From NCBI GenBank assembly GCA_964605795.1, contig CAZSDZ010000009.1:4369-68368 (forward strand): a stretch of DNA of 64,000 nucleotides, in the 5' to 3' direction. Origin of the DNA: JAFGOM01 sp964605795. GTDB taxonomy: Archaea > Halobacteriota > Methanomicrobia > Methanomicrobiales > Methanospirillaceae. Below the pieces are notes generated by a model, which worked only from the letters and a program-made list of their open reading frames with translations, did not search any database and was not told where the DNA came from. Made by a program: the position numbers and the translations under genes. Shown here piece after piece: positions 10,056 to 19,353 of this stretch (its first letter is position 1; the number at the start of each line of letters is the position of its first letter).

Positions 10056-10627
10056 CTCACCCCGTCAAAGAGGAAATTGGAGAGGATTGCTCTCCCCTGC
10101 CGGGTCATGATACTCTCGGGATGGAACTGGATCCCGTATATCGGGTACCGGCGATGCTCAACTCCCATCACGTATCCATCATCGGTACTCCGTGCGGTTA
10201 CCCGAAGGTCAGAAGGCAGGGTTGCCTCGTCCACGATTAAAGAATGGTACCGGGTAGCAGGAAACGGGGACACAACCCCTTCAAAGATCCCGGTTCCGGT
10301 ATGCGATATCTCTGATGTTTTTCCATGCATCAGGTGAAAAGCCCGGATTATCTCTGCATGACCGGCTGCACAGATGGTCTGGTGACCCAGACAGACTCCC
10401 AGTGTGGGAACATCATGGCTCATTTTCTGTACGATATCCTGACAGATACCGCTCTCCTTTGGGGTTCCCGGACCTGGAGAGAGGATGATACGGTCAGGAC
10501 CAAGATCCTCTGCCTCACGTAACGGTCTGTCAGAGGTAATAACATCTGCCGTAACACCGAGCTCTCCGGCAAGCTGGTATAAATTATAGGTAAAACTATC
10601 ATAGCAGTCAATGATTAACAGGTTCAT
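10046..10627 (-). CDS. trpG: Anthranilate synthase glutaminase component
   Basis: This 193-residue class I glutamine amidotransferase supplies ammonia to TrpE. The catalytic Cys is in GVCLGHQTI, and the His/Glu dyad is in QFHPESI. The oxyanion-hole region SPGPGTPKE is present. The start overlaps the trpE stop by 4 bp. A p-aminobenzoate role is unlikely given the trp operon. Confidence 0.96.
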   Translation of the reverse strand: MNLLIIDCYDSFTYNLYQLAGELGVTADVITSDRPLREAEDLGPDRIILSPGPGTPKESGICQDIVQKMSHDVPTLGVCLGHQTICAAGHAEIIRAFHLMHGKTSEISHTGTGIFEGVVSPFPATRYHSLIVDEATLPSDLRVTARSTDDGYVMGVEHRRYPIYGIQFHPESIMTRQGRAILSNFLFDGVRCR

Positions 10628-12159
10628 GATACCCCTCCGGTAAGCTGTAACGCAGTTATGAGAACCTGTGCTTTCTGTTCAGTCTCTGTAAATTCACGAC
10701 TTGGCACTGAATCTGCAACGATTCCGGCTCCGGTTGAGAGGGTCATAACTCCGTTTTCTGCAATGACTGTTCGTATTGCTATTGCCAAGTCCATATTCCC
10801 ATTAAATCCAAAATATCCGACTGCACCGCCGTACAACCCCCGTGCAACCGGTTCCAGGTCATCAATAATCTGCATCGCCCTGACTTTCGGGGCTCCGGAG
10901 AGGGTACCTGCAGGGAAACAGGATCGTAACGTATCAATGCAGTCAAATTCTTCACACAGCCGCCCGGTTACGGTCGAGACGATGTGCTGTACATGGGAAA
11001 ACTTCTCTATCTTCATGAAATCATCGACATAAATGCTACCAAATTTACAAACACGCCCGATATCATTGCGTGCGAGATCAACCAGCATCAGGTGTTCTGC
11101 CCGCTCCTTCTCATCAGAGAGGAGATCCCGTGCTAATTCCTCATCTTCTGCCGGTGTTGTTCCCCGCGGACGGGTACCGGCTATCGGAACGGTCGTGACA
11201 ATTCCGTCAAGAACCTGAACCAGCATCTCAGGGCTCGAACCAATGATATACTGGTCAGGAAAACCGATGTAATACATGTAAGGACCGGGATTTATCTTCC
11301 TCACCACCCCATACAGGGAAAGGGGATCACCAGAGAAGGGATAGGTCAGCCGGCGGGAGAGAACTGCCTGAAATATATCACCTGCCCGGATGTACTCCTG
11401 GACTATCGTAACTGCCTTTTCGTATCCTTCCCGGGAGAGCGATACATTATCCGGTACCATCTTTTCCGGAACTCCCCCTTTTTTCTGCTCTTCTCTTCGC
11501 TCTTTTCTGGCTGTAGTGCAACTGCAGACGGAACGGTACAGGGATTGTATACTCTGGTACGCGTTCTCGTAGATTGCAGACGGATCTGCACCTTCATCAA
11601 GAATCGGGCTTTGAAAGATGAGAAGCGAATTTTTTTCATAATCAAAGGTGATGCCTTCGGTTACCAGCATAACCCTGATAACCGGGGTTGTACCCTTCTC
11701 TTTTCTCTCTCTTCGCACCTGGGGGTAGAGATAATACACCAGGTCATAGGAGCAGTATCCGACAAAACCACCAAGAAACCGTGTTTCCGTATTTTCTGAT
11801 GGAAACTGCGAGAGGATCGCACGAAGGCACGAGAGGGGATCCCCGTCTTTCATGGGAATCTTTGAGAAAAGATCTTTATCTCCCTCAATCTCAACCGTAT
11901 CGGTAATCGTAATGATTGCATCGGGTTTCCCGCCGAGGAACGAATAGGAAGCCTCCCGGGGTTCGCCCTTCATCGACTCAAGTAAGAAGCCTTCTCTCCC
12001 AAAGATCTCTGCAAACATCTGGCAGGGTGAGATGTCAGGCATCGGGATGGTCGTATAGAGGGGAACAATCACCGGCCTGCTGCTCTCTTGTACAATCTTT
12101 GAAAATTCTGTACTGGAATAATTTAATCTCATCAGATTCCGTTCTGTATTGGTATCCAT
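10624..12159 (-). CDS. trpE: Anthranilate synthase component I
   Basis: The 511-residue chorismate-binding subunit makes anthranilate with ammonia from TrpG. The C-terminal catalytic half has PIAGTRPRG, LVDLARNDIGRVC, FPAGTLSGAPK and GAVGYFG. The N-terminal domain contains the feedback-type motif region (LLESM near residue 60). It is the first gene of trpEGDCFBA. The ATG at 12159 follows GGTGG closely; a second ATG nine codons in is a weaker alternative. Confidence 0.96.
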   Translation of the reverse strand: MDTNTERNLMRLNYSSTEFSKIVQESSRPVIVPLYTTIPMPDISPCQMFAEIFGREGFLLESMKGEPREASYSFLGGKPDAIITITDTVEIEGDKDLFSKIPMKDGDPLSCLRAILSQFPSENTETRFLGGFVGYCSYDLVYYLYPQVRRERKEKGTTPVIRVMLVTEGITFDYEKNSLLIFQSPILDEGADPSAIYENAYQSIQSLYRSVCSCTTARKERREEQKKGGVPEKMVPDNVSLSREGYEKAVTIVQEYIRAGDIFQAVLSRRLTYPFSGDPLSLYGVVRKINPGPYMYYIGFPDQYIIGSSPEMLVQVLDGIVTTVPIAGTRPRGTTPAEDEELARDLLSDEKERAEHLMLVDLARNDIGRVCKFGSIYVDDFMKIEKFSHVQHIVSTVTGRLCEEFDCIDTLRSCFPAGTLSGAPKVRAMQIIDDLEPVARGLYGGAVGYFGFNGNMDLAIAIRTVIAENGVMTLSTGAGIVADSVPSREFTETEQKAQVLITALQLTGGVS

Positions 12160-12181
12160 TCCACCGGCATCACCTGGTATC

Positions 12182-12199
12182 TCCGGCAGGAGCGCCGGA
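12182..12199 (-). promoter_or_regulatory. Hairpin in the trpE leader
   Basis: TCCGGC and GCCGGA form a perfect 6-bp GC-rich stem around a 6-nt loop, 23 nt before the trpE start codon and downstream of the TATA region. It could affect initiation or be incidental. Confidence 0.4.
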
Positions 12200-12232
12200 A
12201 GTTTATGCTCACTGTTGCAATATATTGTTAGC

Positions 12233-12254
12233 TAATGTACATATATATACATTA
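12233..12254. promoter_or_regulatory. Palindromic trp promoter/operator element
   Basis: TAATGTA (12233-12239) and TACATTA (12248-12254) are perfect inverted arms around an 8-nt AT spacer that can act as the TATA box, 74-95 bp upstream of trpE. It also contains TGTACA (12236-12241). In Methanothermobacter the repressor TrpY binds TGTACA boxes at trp promoters; whether a TrpY homolog acts here is inference. Confidence 0.5.
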
Positions 12255-12427
12255 TGGCCATTTTTTTGTCATTGGCATTCTATCCCAAAAAACAGAGTCA
12301 CGTTCCTGCTCCATGAGAAGATACCACAAAGACCGATCTAAACCGGTTCGTTTCTGCCAATACATAACTCAAGCGGGTATACAGCCAGGACCCCTGACTT
12401 ATCATCTTGCATGACCTACCTGGTACC

Positions 12428-13858
12428 ATGCTGATGCAGATCGGAGATACCCAGGTACCGGCGGTATCAGGTGCCACCATCCCGGTATATAATCCGGCAA
12501 CAGGAGCCTGCATCGATACCATACCTGCAGGAGATACGAGTGATGTGGACAGGGCGGTGAGCGCTGCAGAGTCAGGACAAAAAAACTGGGCTACAACAGA
12601 TCCGCTCTCCCGTTCAAGAGTCCTGTACCGGGCTGCACAATCCATCCGGGATACCCTCTCATCCTATGCAACTCTTCTGACCCGGGAACAGGGAAAACCA
12701 TTCCAGGAATCACGAAACGAGATCCAGGGATTTTGCAGGGTTCTTGAATACTATGCATCCATCGGAGGAATGGATAGGGGAACGAGCAGCTTTTCAGAGG
12801 CATATGGTCATGCCATCGTAGCGAGAGAACCCATCGGGATATGTGGTGCGGTTATCCCCTGGAATATGCCGGCACTCATCATGGGATGGAAAGCTGGACC
12901 CGCACTTATCACCGGGAATGCCATCATCATCAAACCAGCAACATCTGCACCCCTCACCTGCCTCGCCCTGGGACAGGCCTTCTACGCGGCAGGTCTTCCA
13001 CCGGGAGTCCTCTCGGTTGTGACCGGCAGGGGAGGGGAGGCAGGGGAGGCAGTCATTGCACACCCTGCGATAGATGCAGTATCCTTTACCGGGGAGGTAA
13101 CGACCGGTGCACGGGTAGCAGCAATTGCCGGCCCGATGATGAAACGGATGACCCTTGAACTTGGCGGGAGTGATCCGATGATCGTATGCAGTGATGCAGA
13201 TCTTTCGGATGCCGCCCGGGGAGCCGTCAGGGGCAGGTTCTATAACTGCGGGCAGACCTGCACTGCAGTGAAACGACTTATCGTGATGGAAGATATCTAT
13301 GACCGGTTTTTAGACATGGTACTTCATGAGGTACAGGCTCTCATCCTCGGGAACGGTCTTGATACCGGTGTTACGATGGGACCTCTTAACAACCGGCCTG
13401 CATGGGAACGGGTCAGGGATACCGTTATTGATACTCTTGATTCCGGTTCTGCCACCCTCCTGGCAGGAGGCAGGATCCCGGCAAATCCCGATTTAAATGC
13501 AGGATTTTTTTATGAACCAACTCTTCTTACAAACGTAGACCATGATGCTATCGTCATGAAAGAAGAGGTATTTGGTCCCGTCCTCCCGGTGATTCCGGCT
13601 TCTGACCTCTCTTATGCGATACAGATTGCAAACGATACCAGGTTCGGTCTCGGGGCTTCAATCTGGACAAAGAACACCGATACGATAAAAGAAGCAACGA
13701 ACAGACTCAAAACAGGAATCGTCTGGGTCAACCAGCATCTGAAAATTCCCCCACAAGTTCCGTTTGGCGGGGTAAAGGCGAGTGGCATCGGCCGTGAGAA
13801 CGGATATGATGCACTCCGCACCTATTACAACGAGAAGACAATACTTATCAGACCATAG
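12428..13858 (+). CDS. NAD(P)-dependent aldehyde dehydrogenase
   Basis: The protein has 476 residues from the ATG at 12428 (an upstream TTG at 12407 in frame is less likely; 12434 is also possible). It has the full aldehyde dehydrogenase fold: cofactor-binding PWNMPALIMGWK and KPATSAPLT, the general base Glu in LELGGSDPM, the catalytic Cys in NCGQTCTA and the C-terminal FGGVKASGIGRE motif. The closest sequence flavour is succinate-semialdehyde/lactaldehyde dehydrogenase. In methanogens, lactaldehyde dehydrogenase makes lactate for coenzyme F420, but nothing here fixes the substrate. The endonuclease IV gene begins 12 bp downstream, so the two are co-transcribed. Confidence 0.88.
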   Translation: MLMQIGDTQVPAVSGATIPVYNPATGACIDTIPAGDTSDVDRAVSAAESGQKNWATTDPLSRSRVLYRAAQSIRDTLSSYATLLTREQGKPFQESRNEIQGFCRVLEYYASIGGMDRGTSSFSEAYGHAIVAREPIGICGAVIPWNMPALIMGWKAGPALITGNAIIIKPATSAPLTCLALGQAFYAAGLPPGVLSVVTGRGGEAGEAVIAHPAIDAVSFTGEVTTGARVAAIAGPMMKRMTLELGGSDPMIVCSDADLSDAARGAVRGRFYNCGQTCTAVKRLIVMEDIYDRFLDMVLHEVQALILGNGLDTGVTMGPLNNRPAWERVRDTVIDTLDSGSATLLAGGRIPANPDLNAGFFYEPTLLTNVDHDAIVMKEEVFGPVLPVIPASDLSYAIQIANDTRFGLGASIWTKNTDTIKEATNRLKTGIVWVNQHLKIPPQVPFGGVKASGIGRENGYDALRTYYNEKTILIRP

Positions 13859-13869
13859 GAGGGAAGGAG

Positions 13870-14748
13870 ATGGTAACTACCGGAGTACATGTATCAATCG
13901 CGGGAAGCCTTGATATGGCAGTTCCTCGCGCAAAAGAAAGGGGATGTGATTGTTTTCAGCTCTTCACCAGGAATCCCAGGGGATGGCAGGGAAAAGATCT
14001 TACCAACGAGGCTGTTACCCTGTTTTGCACGGCCGTCTCTGATTCAGGGCTTAATCCGGTCGTTGATCATATGCCGTACCTGCCAAACCTTGCGGGTGAG
14101 AAAGAGGATCTGTACTCCCGCTCGTGTGCAACGCTTACCGATGAACTGAAACGCTGCGAGGATCTCAACATTCCCTTCCTTGTCACCCATCTTGGCCACA
14201 ACAAGGACGGTGTTTTTGGCAGAAAGCGGGTGGTGTCTGCAGTTACTTCTGCAATCGATGCGGTGCCCGGGAAATGCCGGATCCTGCTTGAAAACACAGC
14301 CGGTGAGAAGAACGGGGTAGGAAGTTCTATTGAAGATATCGCCGATGTTTTTAGCGGGATAAACAGACCTGACAGAACTGGTATCTGCTTTGATACCTGC
14401 CATGCATTTGCCGCAGGGTATGAATTACGGACCTGGGAAGGAGTGGATAAAACCATGCAGATGATCGATGAGCTCATCGGCTATTCCCACCTGTACTGTA
14501 TCCATTTAAACGACAGTACCGGGGATCTCGGATCTGGCCGCGACCGTCATTTTCACATCGGCATGGGGATGATAGGAATGCAGGGCATGTATCATATCCT
14601 TCATCATCCGGTAATAACCAAGGTGCCTCTTATCTGTGAAACGCCGGTGACCAGTGACCGCGGGGATATCGAAAATATTGCAATGGTGCGGGCCATCGCA
14701 GCAATACAGGATCCCCCGCAGGTAGAACAACAGACCCTGCCCGTATAG
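13870..14748 (+). CDS. nfo: Endonuclease IV (AP endonuclease)
   Basis: This 292-residue TIM-barrel enzyme nicks DNA 5' of abasic sites in base-excision repair. Zn-ligand motifs are present: VTHLGH, LENTAGE, GICFDTCHAFAAGYEL, HLNDSTGDLGSGRDRHFHIGMG and CETP. A strong ribosome site (GGAGGGAAGGAG) precedes the ATG. It is translated right after the aldehyde dehydrogenase, which has no obvious functional link. Confidence 0.95.
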   Translation: MVTTGVHVSIAGSLDMAVPRAKERGCDCFQLFTRNPRGWQGKDLTNEAVTLFCTAVSDSGLNPVVDHMPYLPNLAGEKEDLYSRSCATLTDELKRCEDLNIPFLVTHLGHNKDGVFGRKRVVSAVTSAIDAVPGKCRILLENTAGEKNGVGSSIEDIADVFSGINRPDRTGICFDTCHAFAAGYELRTWEGVDKTMQMIDELIGYSHLYCIHLNDSTGDLGSGRDRHFHIGMGMIGMQGMYHILHHPVITKVPLICETPVTSDRGDIENIAMVRAIAAIQDPPQVEQQTLPV

Positions 14749-15079
14749 ACATTGGTATCAATCCTGTTTCTGAATTGAGAAAAAATACGGTTTTTATCAC
14801 GATTGCAGAACCATCCCGGTTCATTTTTCTGCAATTACATTCTTATTTCTGGTTTCTCTTCTTCCGAATTCCGATGATGCCATTCGTCTCTCCGGCAGCG
14901 GCCGGGGGGAAGAGACCCCGGGTTTTGGTCTGCCAAACGTATCACCGGTGTCATCTTTTAAAAAAAAAAATGCAGAACACCTATATTTAAGGGGAAAAAT
15001 TATAATGTCACATATGAAACAACTATCTATATACGCTTGTGTATTCCTGCAGGGAAACAGGCCTTTTTGGGGATATCAT
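14749..15079. other. Intergenic region, promoter of the beta-helix protein
   Basis: No convincing gene. An A-run (about 14960-14970) is followed by CTATATTTAAGG around 14980-14991, a good TATA candidate for the gene starting at 15080, giving a leader of some 60-70 nt. A 71-codon open frame at 14775 has no family likeness. Confidence 0.5.
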
Positions 15080-17416
15080 ATGAAGAATGAACGCTCACAC
15101 AAAAACATGCATCTCTATCGTGCCTGCACGGTACTATTATTTCTCTTTCTTCTTCTCTCAGTCGCTTCTGCACAGACGATCGTCCCGCCGGTAGTCATCA
15201 CGTCTCCGGGCTCGTACGAGATTACCGGTGATGTCCAGTCCTTAAAGGATCAGGCTGCCATTACCATCGAGGCATCTGATGTTGTCATCAATGGAAACGG
15301 TCATTTTATCGGAGGAATAAACCGGGACAAATCAATCGGGATACTTGTGAACAAACGGGGTGAAAATCTGACAAACGTCACCATATCACGGGTTAAACTC
15401 CATGACTGGGACACAGGACTTGCGTACAAGTATGTCAAGGGCAGAGAAGGCGACACCAACACGATAACAAAGAACATCATCCTTTCCTGTGAAACCGGGA
15501 TCTTACTCGAATCAGTTGATTACATCACTATTATCGATAACGAACTGTCAGAATGTGATACCGGTATCCAGGCAGGAACTGACTCTGGTCACCTGACGCT
15601 TGAGAAGAATGTCGTTGACAGGTGCGGATACGGGATAAACATTCTTACCTCAGACGAGCTCACCCTCATCCAGAACCAGGCAACCAATAATGAGATATAT
15701 GGGATATCTGTCAGTGACGGTACCGGGATTACCCTTTTGCGTAACAGTGCATCAGATAATCAGTATGCAGGAATGAGACTTGCGAATGTGAATGACTTTT
15801 CGGTAATCAGCAATGACGTCAGTGGATCGATAAAAAGCGGCGGTATTGAACTGGGTACCGGAGTCAGCGACGGGGTTGTCTATGATAACTACCTGCGAAA
15901 CAAGCAGAATGTAAAAGTTGCAACTGTTGCAGGTGATATTGCCTGGAACACCACGAAACAGCCGGGAACAAATATCGTTGGCGGGCCCTACCTGGCCGGT
16001 AACTTCTGGGGAGCAGAGGAAGATGAAGAGGGATTCTCCCAATACACGCCAGACACCGATGGGTACGGCATCTGTGATGAACCCTATTATATCGATGATA
16101 TCTATACCGATTATCTTCCTCTCCACTATACTGACAAACGTGTTGCACCCGAAACCGGGGTAGAATCATCAGGAGAGACCGAAACTACAGAAACAGAGTT
16201 GGCCGATAACCAGACCGGTATCGTGAACAATACCGATACAGGTGAGGAATTCCTCTCTCTAACCGAAACAACAAAAGAAAATACAGAGAAGGAGGCCCAG
16301 ATTGAATCATCCCCGACTATGGAAACGCCTGCCCTGATAACCTATGGAAAATTCTCTATCCGCGGACCTGAAGATGCAGCAGTATTTTTCGTGACCGATA
16401 ACAAGGTAAAAGTGTTTATCGGGAGAATTACGAACGGTACCCTTGACTTTACCGTTCCGACCAATGATATCAGGTTCATCTCGTATGTGATCGAGCGGGA
16501 TGATATTGATGCCATAACAGGAGAGATCACAGAATATCCAGGGGAGAATGAGACGATTATCATCGAGACATCATCTGATGAAACCGGATCAGAGGATATA
16601 ATGCAGGAGATTACAAACACCTCGATAATACAGCCTGACCAGTCTGCACCAGCAGAATCAGGTGAATCAGAAGAGTATGATTACCACGAGATCGTGGTTT
16701 CCAGCTCATACGGAGACGGAACAATAACACCGGATCTCACTCCTGATTCCACACCAGAACCGGTTCTGCAAGAATCCGTCACTGGAACCAGTGAGATACA
16801 GGCAGATCCGGTACCAACACCAACTCCCACATATGCCCCTTTGGAAACACCAACCCAGTATACCATCGGGTATTATTCAGTTCACGGACCTGAAGATGCA
16901 GCAGTATTTTTCGTTACCAACGACGGATATAAGGTATTCATGGGAAGAATCACGAACAGTACCCTTGACTTCCCGGTTCCGGTGAACGGCTTCTCCTATA
17001 CTTCATACATCATAGAAGGAGATGAACGTGAGACAATTACCGGAGAAATAACAGAATTCCCTGGTACTGATGAGACCATAATCATCGATGTATCCGGTAC
17101 GGTATCACCGGAAAAAACTGATAGCGTCAGTATTGCTGATATCAGCATCACGGGAGAAGAAGAGATCGTGACAGGTGAGAACACAGGCGATACCTTCACG
17201 GTTACTGTTCCGGAGGCGAACGGAGGAACTATTGTTCCTGACGGGGAGGTCAAGGTTAAAAAAGGAGAGAATATCATCTTTATCATCACTCCCGATGAGG
17301 GATATACCATGACATCCCTTATCTTTGACGATGTAACCCTTGGTGCACAAAAGACCTTTGCCCTCCAGGATATCAGTGCCGATCATACCTTATCTGCCAC
17401 ATTTTCATCGCTCTAA
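15080..17416 (+). CDS. Secreted right-handed beta-helix surface protein
   Basis: From the ATG at 15080 (GGGG ribosome site just upstream) the protein has 778 residues; upstream in-frame ATGs at 15005 and 15014 would put residues before the signal peptide. The signal peptide (to about residue 35, ending ASA) precedes a NosD-like parallel beta-helix (~60-330) with repeated NxI/GI-xL turns. Then come two copies of an ~80-residue module centred on GPEDAAVFFVT (~420-503 and ~594-672) separated by acidic/Thr-Pro linkers. The C-terminal ~85 residues resemble the glycine-turn beta modules of cell-surface adhesins (NGGTIVPDGEV...DEGYTM). The likely role is a cell-surface protein binding glycans or neighbouring cells; the exact function is unknown. 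Confidence 0.75.
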   Translation: MKNERSHKNMHLYRACTVLLFLFLLLSVASAQTIVPPVVITSPGSYEITGDVQSLKDQAAITIEASDVVINGNGHFIGGINRDKSIGILVNKRGENLTNVTISRVKLHDWDTGLAYKYVKGREGDTNTITKNIILSCETGILLESVDYITIIDNELSECDTGIQAGTDSGHLTLEKNVVDRCGYGINILTSDELTLIQNQATNNEIYGISVSDGTGITLLRNSASDNQYAGMRLANVNDFSVISNDVSGSIKSGGIELGTGVSDGVVYDNYLRNKQNVKVATVAGDIAWNTTKQPGTNIVGGPYLAGNFWGAEEDEEGFSQYTPDTDGYGICDEPYYIDDIYTDYLPLHYTDKRVAPETGVESSGETETTETELADNQTGIVNNTDTGEEFLSLTETTKENTEKEAQIESSPTMETPALITYGKFSIRGPEDAAVFFVTDNKVKVFIGRITNGTLDFTVPTNDIRFISYVIERDDIDAITGEITEYPGENETIIIETSSDETGSEDIMQEITNTSIIQPDQSAPAESGESEEYDYHEIVVSSSYGDGTITPDLTPDSTPEPVLQESVTGTSEIQADPVPTPTPTYAPLETPTQYTIGYYSVHGPEDAAVFFVTNDGYKVFMGRITNSTLDFPVPVNGFSYTSYIIEGDERETITGEITEFPGTDETIIIDVSGTVSPEKTDSVSIADISITGEEEIVTGENTGDTFTVTVPEANGGTIVPDGEVKVKKGENIIFIITPDEGYTMTSLIFDDVTLGAQKTFALQDISADHTLSATFSSL
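16363..16392 (+). repeat. 30-bp identical stretch, module copy 1
   Basis: Identical to 16885-16914, it encodes the GPEDAAVFF core of the duplicated module. The rest of the two modules has diverged. Confidence 0.8.
16885..16914 (+). repeat. 30-bp identical stretch, module copy 2
   Basis: Partner of 16363-16392 within the beta-helix protein gene, offset 522 bp (in frame). Confidence 0.8.
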
Positions 17417-17469
17417 ACCCCATATTTTTCAATTACCAGGCAATATTTCCGTTGCACGAAAGGATCGGT

Positions 17470-17919
17470 ATGGATACAATCAGCGCAAGACTGCAGGAGA
17501 AAGGTATTACAACCGAATCTCTACAAAAAACTGCCAGTACCCTCTACGTTCCGTACGGTGTCTCAAAACAGGAGGCTTTTGCCGATATCGCTGCCATGAT
17601 TCAGAGAATGCTGAATGACGGTACCGTAGCATCTCTTATCTGTGCTGCGATCCATCTCGATGATACCGGATTAAAAATAAACGAGCAAGTAGGTATTACC
17701 GGGCTTAAAAGCCCTGCTATTATCGGAACCGCCATTGCTGAATCAATCGGGGGAACGTATGCTTACTTTGAATATACCCGGTTTAGACGAAACGATCTTG
17801 GTGTCGTAAAAGCGGAACGTCCGTTCCTTCATGAAGCACTTGCCGGGCTGATAGCCGGCTGCACATCACGGCTGTACTCAACTGCCCTTTCAACAAACGG
17901 TGAAGAATCCGCTCGGTAG
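17470..17919 (+). CDS. PgpA/YutG-family phosphatase-like protein, candidate alpha-ribazole phosphatase CobZ
   Basis: The protein has 149 residues from ATG 17470 (GAAAGGA ribosome site 5 nt upstream). The helical pattern with LDDTGL near the middle and a C-terminal GTTY-like segment (ESIGGTYAYFEYTRFRRNDLG) recalls the soluble PgpA/YutG domain. Archaeal members of that family include CobZ of Methanosarcina mazei, which dephosphorylates alpha-ribazole phosphate in cobamide synthesis, a cofactor methanogens need. No cobalamin gene is nearby, so the specific role is uncertain. It sits 53 bp after the beta-helix gene on the same strand. Confidence 0.5.
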   Translation: MDTISARLQEKGITTESLQKTASTLYVPYGVSKQEAFADIAAMIQRMLNDGTVASLICAAIHLDDTGLKINEQVGITGLKSPAIIGTAIAESIGGTYAYFEYTRFRRNDLGVVKAERPFLHEALAGLIAGCTSRLYSTALSTNGEESAR

Positions 17920-18005
17920 GGATGTATTTTCTGAAAGGGTCAATGGAAGTGATTGGAAATACCCTTTTAGAGTAACAGCTTTATCTCGTTTTACTACGAT
18001 GATTA

Positions 18006-19307
18006 ATGTACATGGTTCTCCCGTTTCGGTCAATTGTCGTATTTTCCATTATTATTCTGATTTTTTGTGGATGTATTCCGGGCACATATGCCAATGCCGG
18101 ATTAGACCAGCCATCAGAACAAAACGAGGACACTGGCCTTGTAACGCGGACACCGGCATCGACAATCACCAAAACTACCATCGCACCAATCCAGACAATT
18201 GATCCCGAAGTGAAGCCTCCGGTTGAACAACCCTCACCATCACCCTCGCCCACAACAGCCAGCACTATCCCGGTATCCCAGACAAAGACTCCATCTCCCA
18301 CGTCAACACCCCCGGTTACAGAGACCCCGCCACAAACCCTTGAAGAGTCAGCCAGTCCGGAATCACATTACCAGTGGGGACTTGCATACGAGAACCTGAA
18401 CCAGTATTCCGAGGCGATTGCTGAGTATGACAAGGCCATCTCCAAAGATCCCTCTTATGCCAATGCGTGGTACCGCAAGGGAGTGACCTTAGAGAAGATG
18501 GGAAGATATGATGCGGCAAAGGAAGCGTATCTCGTTCTTCTTGCAGTAGATCCACAATTCTCTGCAACTGAAGAGAGCAGCAATCTCACGTACCTTCGGG
18601 GTAATTACACCGGGAACCTGACCGGTTCAGAGGGAATATATGGTATCTCTCTTGCAGACCCGGCTGGTCTATCAGGAATCATACTCCTCCTCTTCATCAT
18701 CGGTGGTGTCGTATTATATCTCAATTATCATAAAAAGAAAGCACTATCAGGTATTGGATCAGAACAGGGGGGTACTGCTGATACCACCTCCCATCCACCG
18801 GTTCCGGGAGGAAGCACCAACGCCGAAGCACTCGGTACAGCAGCGATACAACATTATAGCGGCAATCCTGAGGTTATTCGTGCTGTTATCGCGATTGCAT
18901 GCCAGATCGCCGCAGAGGGGAGGGAAGGAAAACCGGTTGGTACCGCTTTTATCGTCGGTGACAGCAAGGCAGTACTGAAACGATCCCGGCAGCTGATCCT
19001 AAACCCGGTTCTCGGCCATCCAAGAGAGGAGTTATCCATTGCAAATCCTCATATGAACGAGTACTTCAAGGAACTCGCCCAGCTCGACGGGGCCTTTGTC
19101 ATCAGTGATGATGGTATCGTAGAAGCTGCCGGCAGGTATATCAGTATCGATACCAGTGGTGTCGTTCTCCCAAAAGGACTTGGAACCCGTCATGTCTCCA
19201 CCGCTGCAATAACCGCGGTGACCAATGCTCTCGGTGTCGTTGTCTCTGAGAGCGGCGGAGGGATACGGATTTACGTGGATGGCAGGGACGTGTTAGAAAA
19301 CCCGTGA
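18006..19307 (+). CDS. Membrane TPR protein with cytoplasmic diadenylate cyclase (DAC) domain
   Basis: This 433-residue protein is predicted to make c-di-AMP from two ATP. Residues 8-27 are a signal/anchor helix. A Thr/Pro/Ser-rich linker (~30-118) leads to about two TPR units (~120-185: YQWGLAYENLNQYSEAIAEY and a second). A transmembrane helix follows (~220-243), then a basic stop-transfer (HKKK) and a DAC domain (~275-433). The DAC domain has the catalytic DGA motif (D361-A363) and GTRHVSTAA (R395/H396), as in archaeal DacZ-type cyclases. TPRs outside and cyclase inside suggests a receptor that tunes c-di-AMP to an envelope signal or partner. The topology is inferred, not measured. The gene runs convergent to ftr. 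Confidence 0.82.
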   Translation: MYMVLPFRSIVVFSIIILIFCGCIPGTYANAGLDQPSEQNEDTGLVTRTPASTITKTTIAPIQTIDPEVKPPVEQPSPSPSPTTASTIPVSQTKTPSPTSTPPVTETPPQTLEESASPESHYQWGLAYENLNQYSEAIAEYDKAISKDPSYANAWYRKGVTLEKMGRYDAAKEAYLVLLAVDPQFSATEESSNLTYLRGNYTGNLTGSEGIYGISLADPAGLSGIILLLFIIGGVVLYLNYHKKKALSGIGSEQGGTADTTSHPPVPGGSTNAEALGTAAIQHYSGNPEVIRAVIAIACQIAAEGREGKPVGTAFIVGDSKAVLKRSRQLILNPVLGHPREELSIANPHMNEYFKELAQLDGAFVISDDGIVEAAGRYISIDTSGVVLPKGLGTRHVSTAAITAVTNALGVVVSESGGGIRIYVDGRDVLENP

Positions 19308-19353
19308 AAGGAATGTTCTCTTCATCCCTGATACCGGAAACTTAAAAAAAATT

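Noticed and set aside
14775..14990. 71-codon frame before the beta-helix gene
   Set aside because: It runs through the TATA region of the next gene and has no family likeness.
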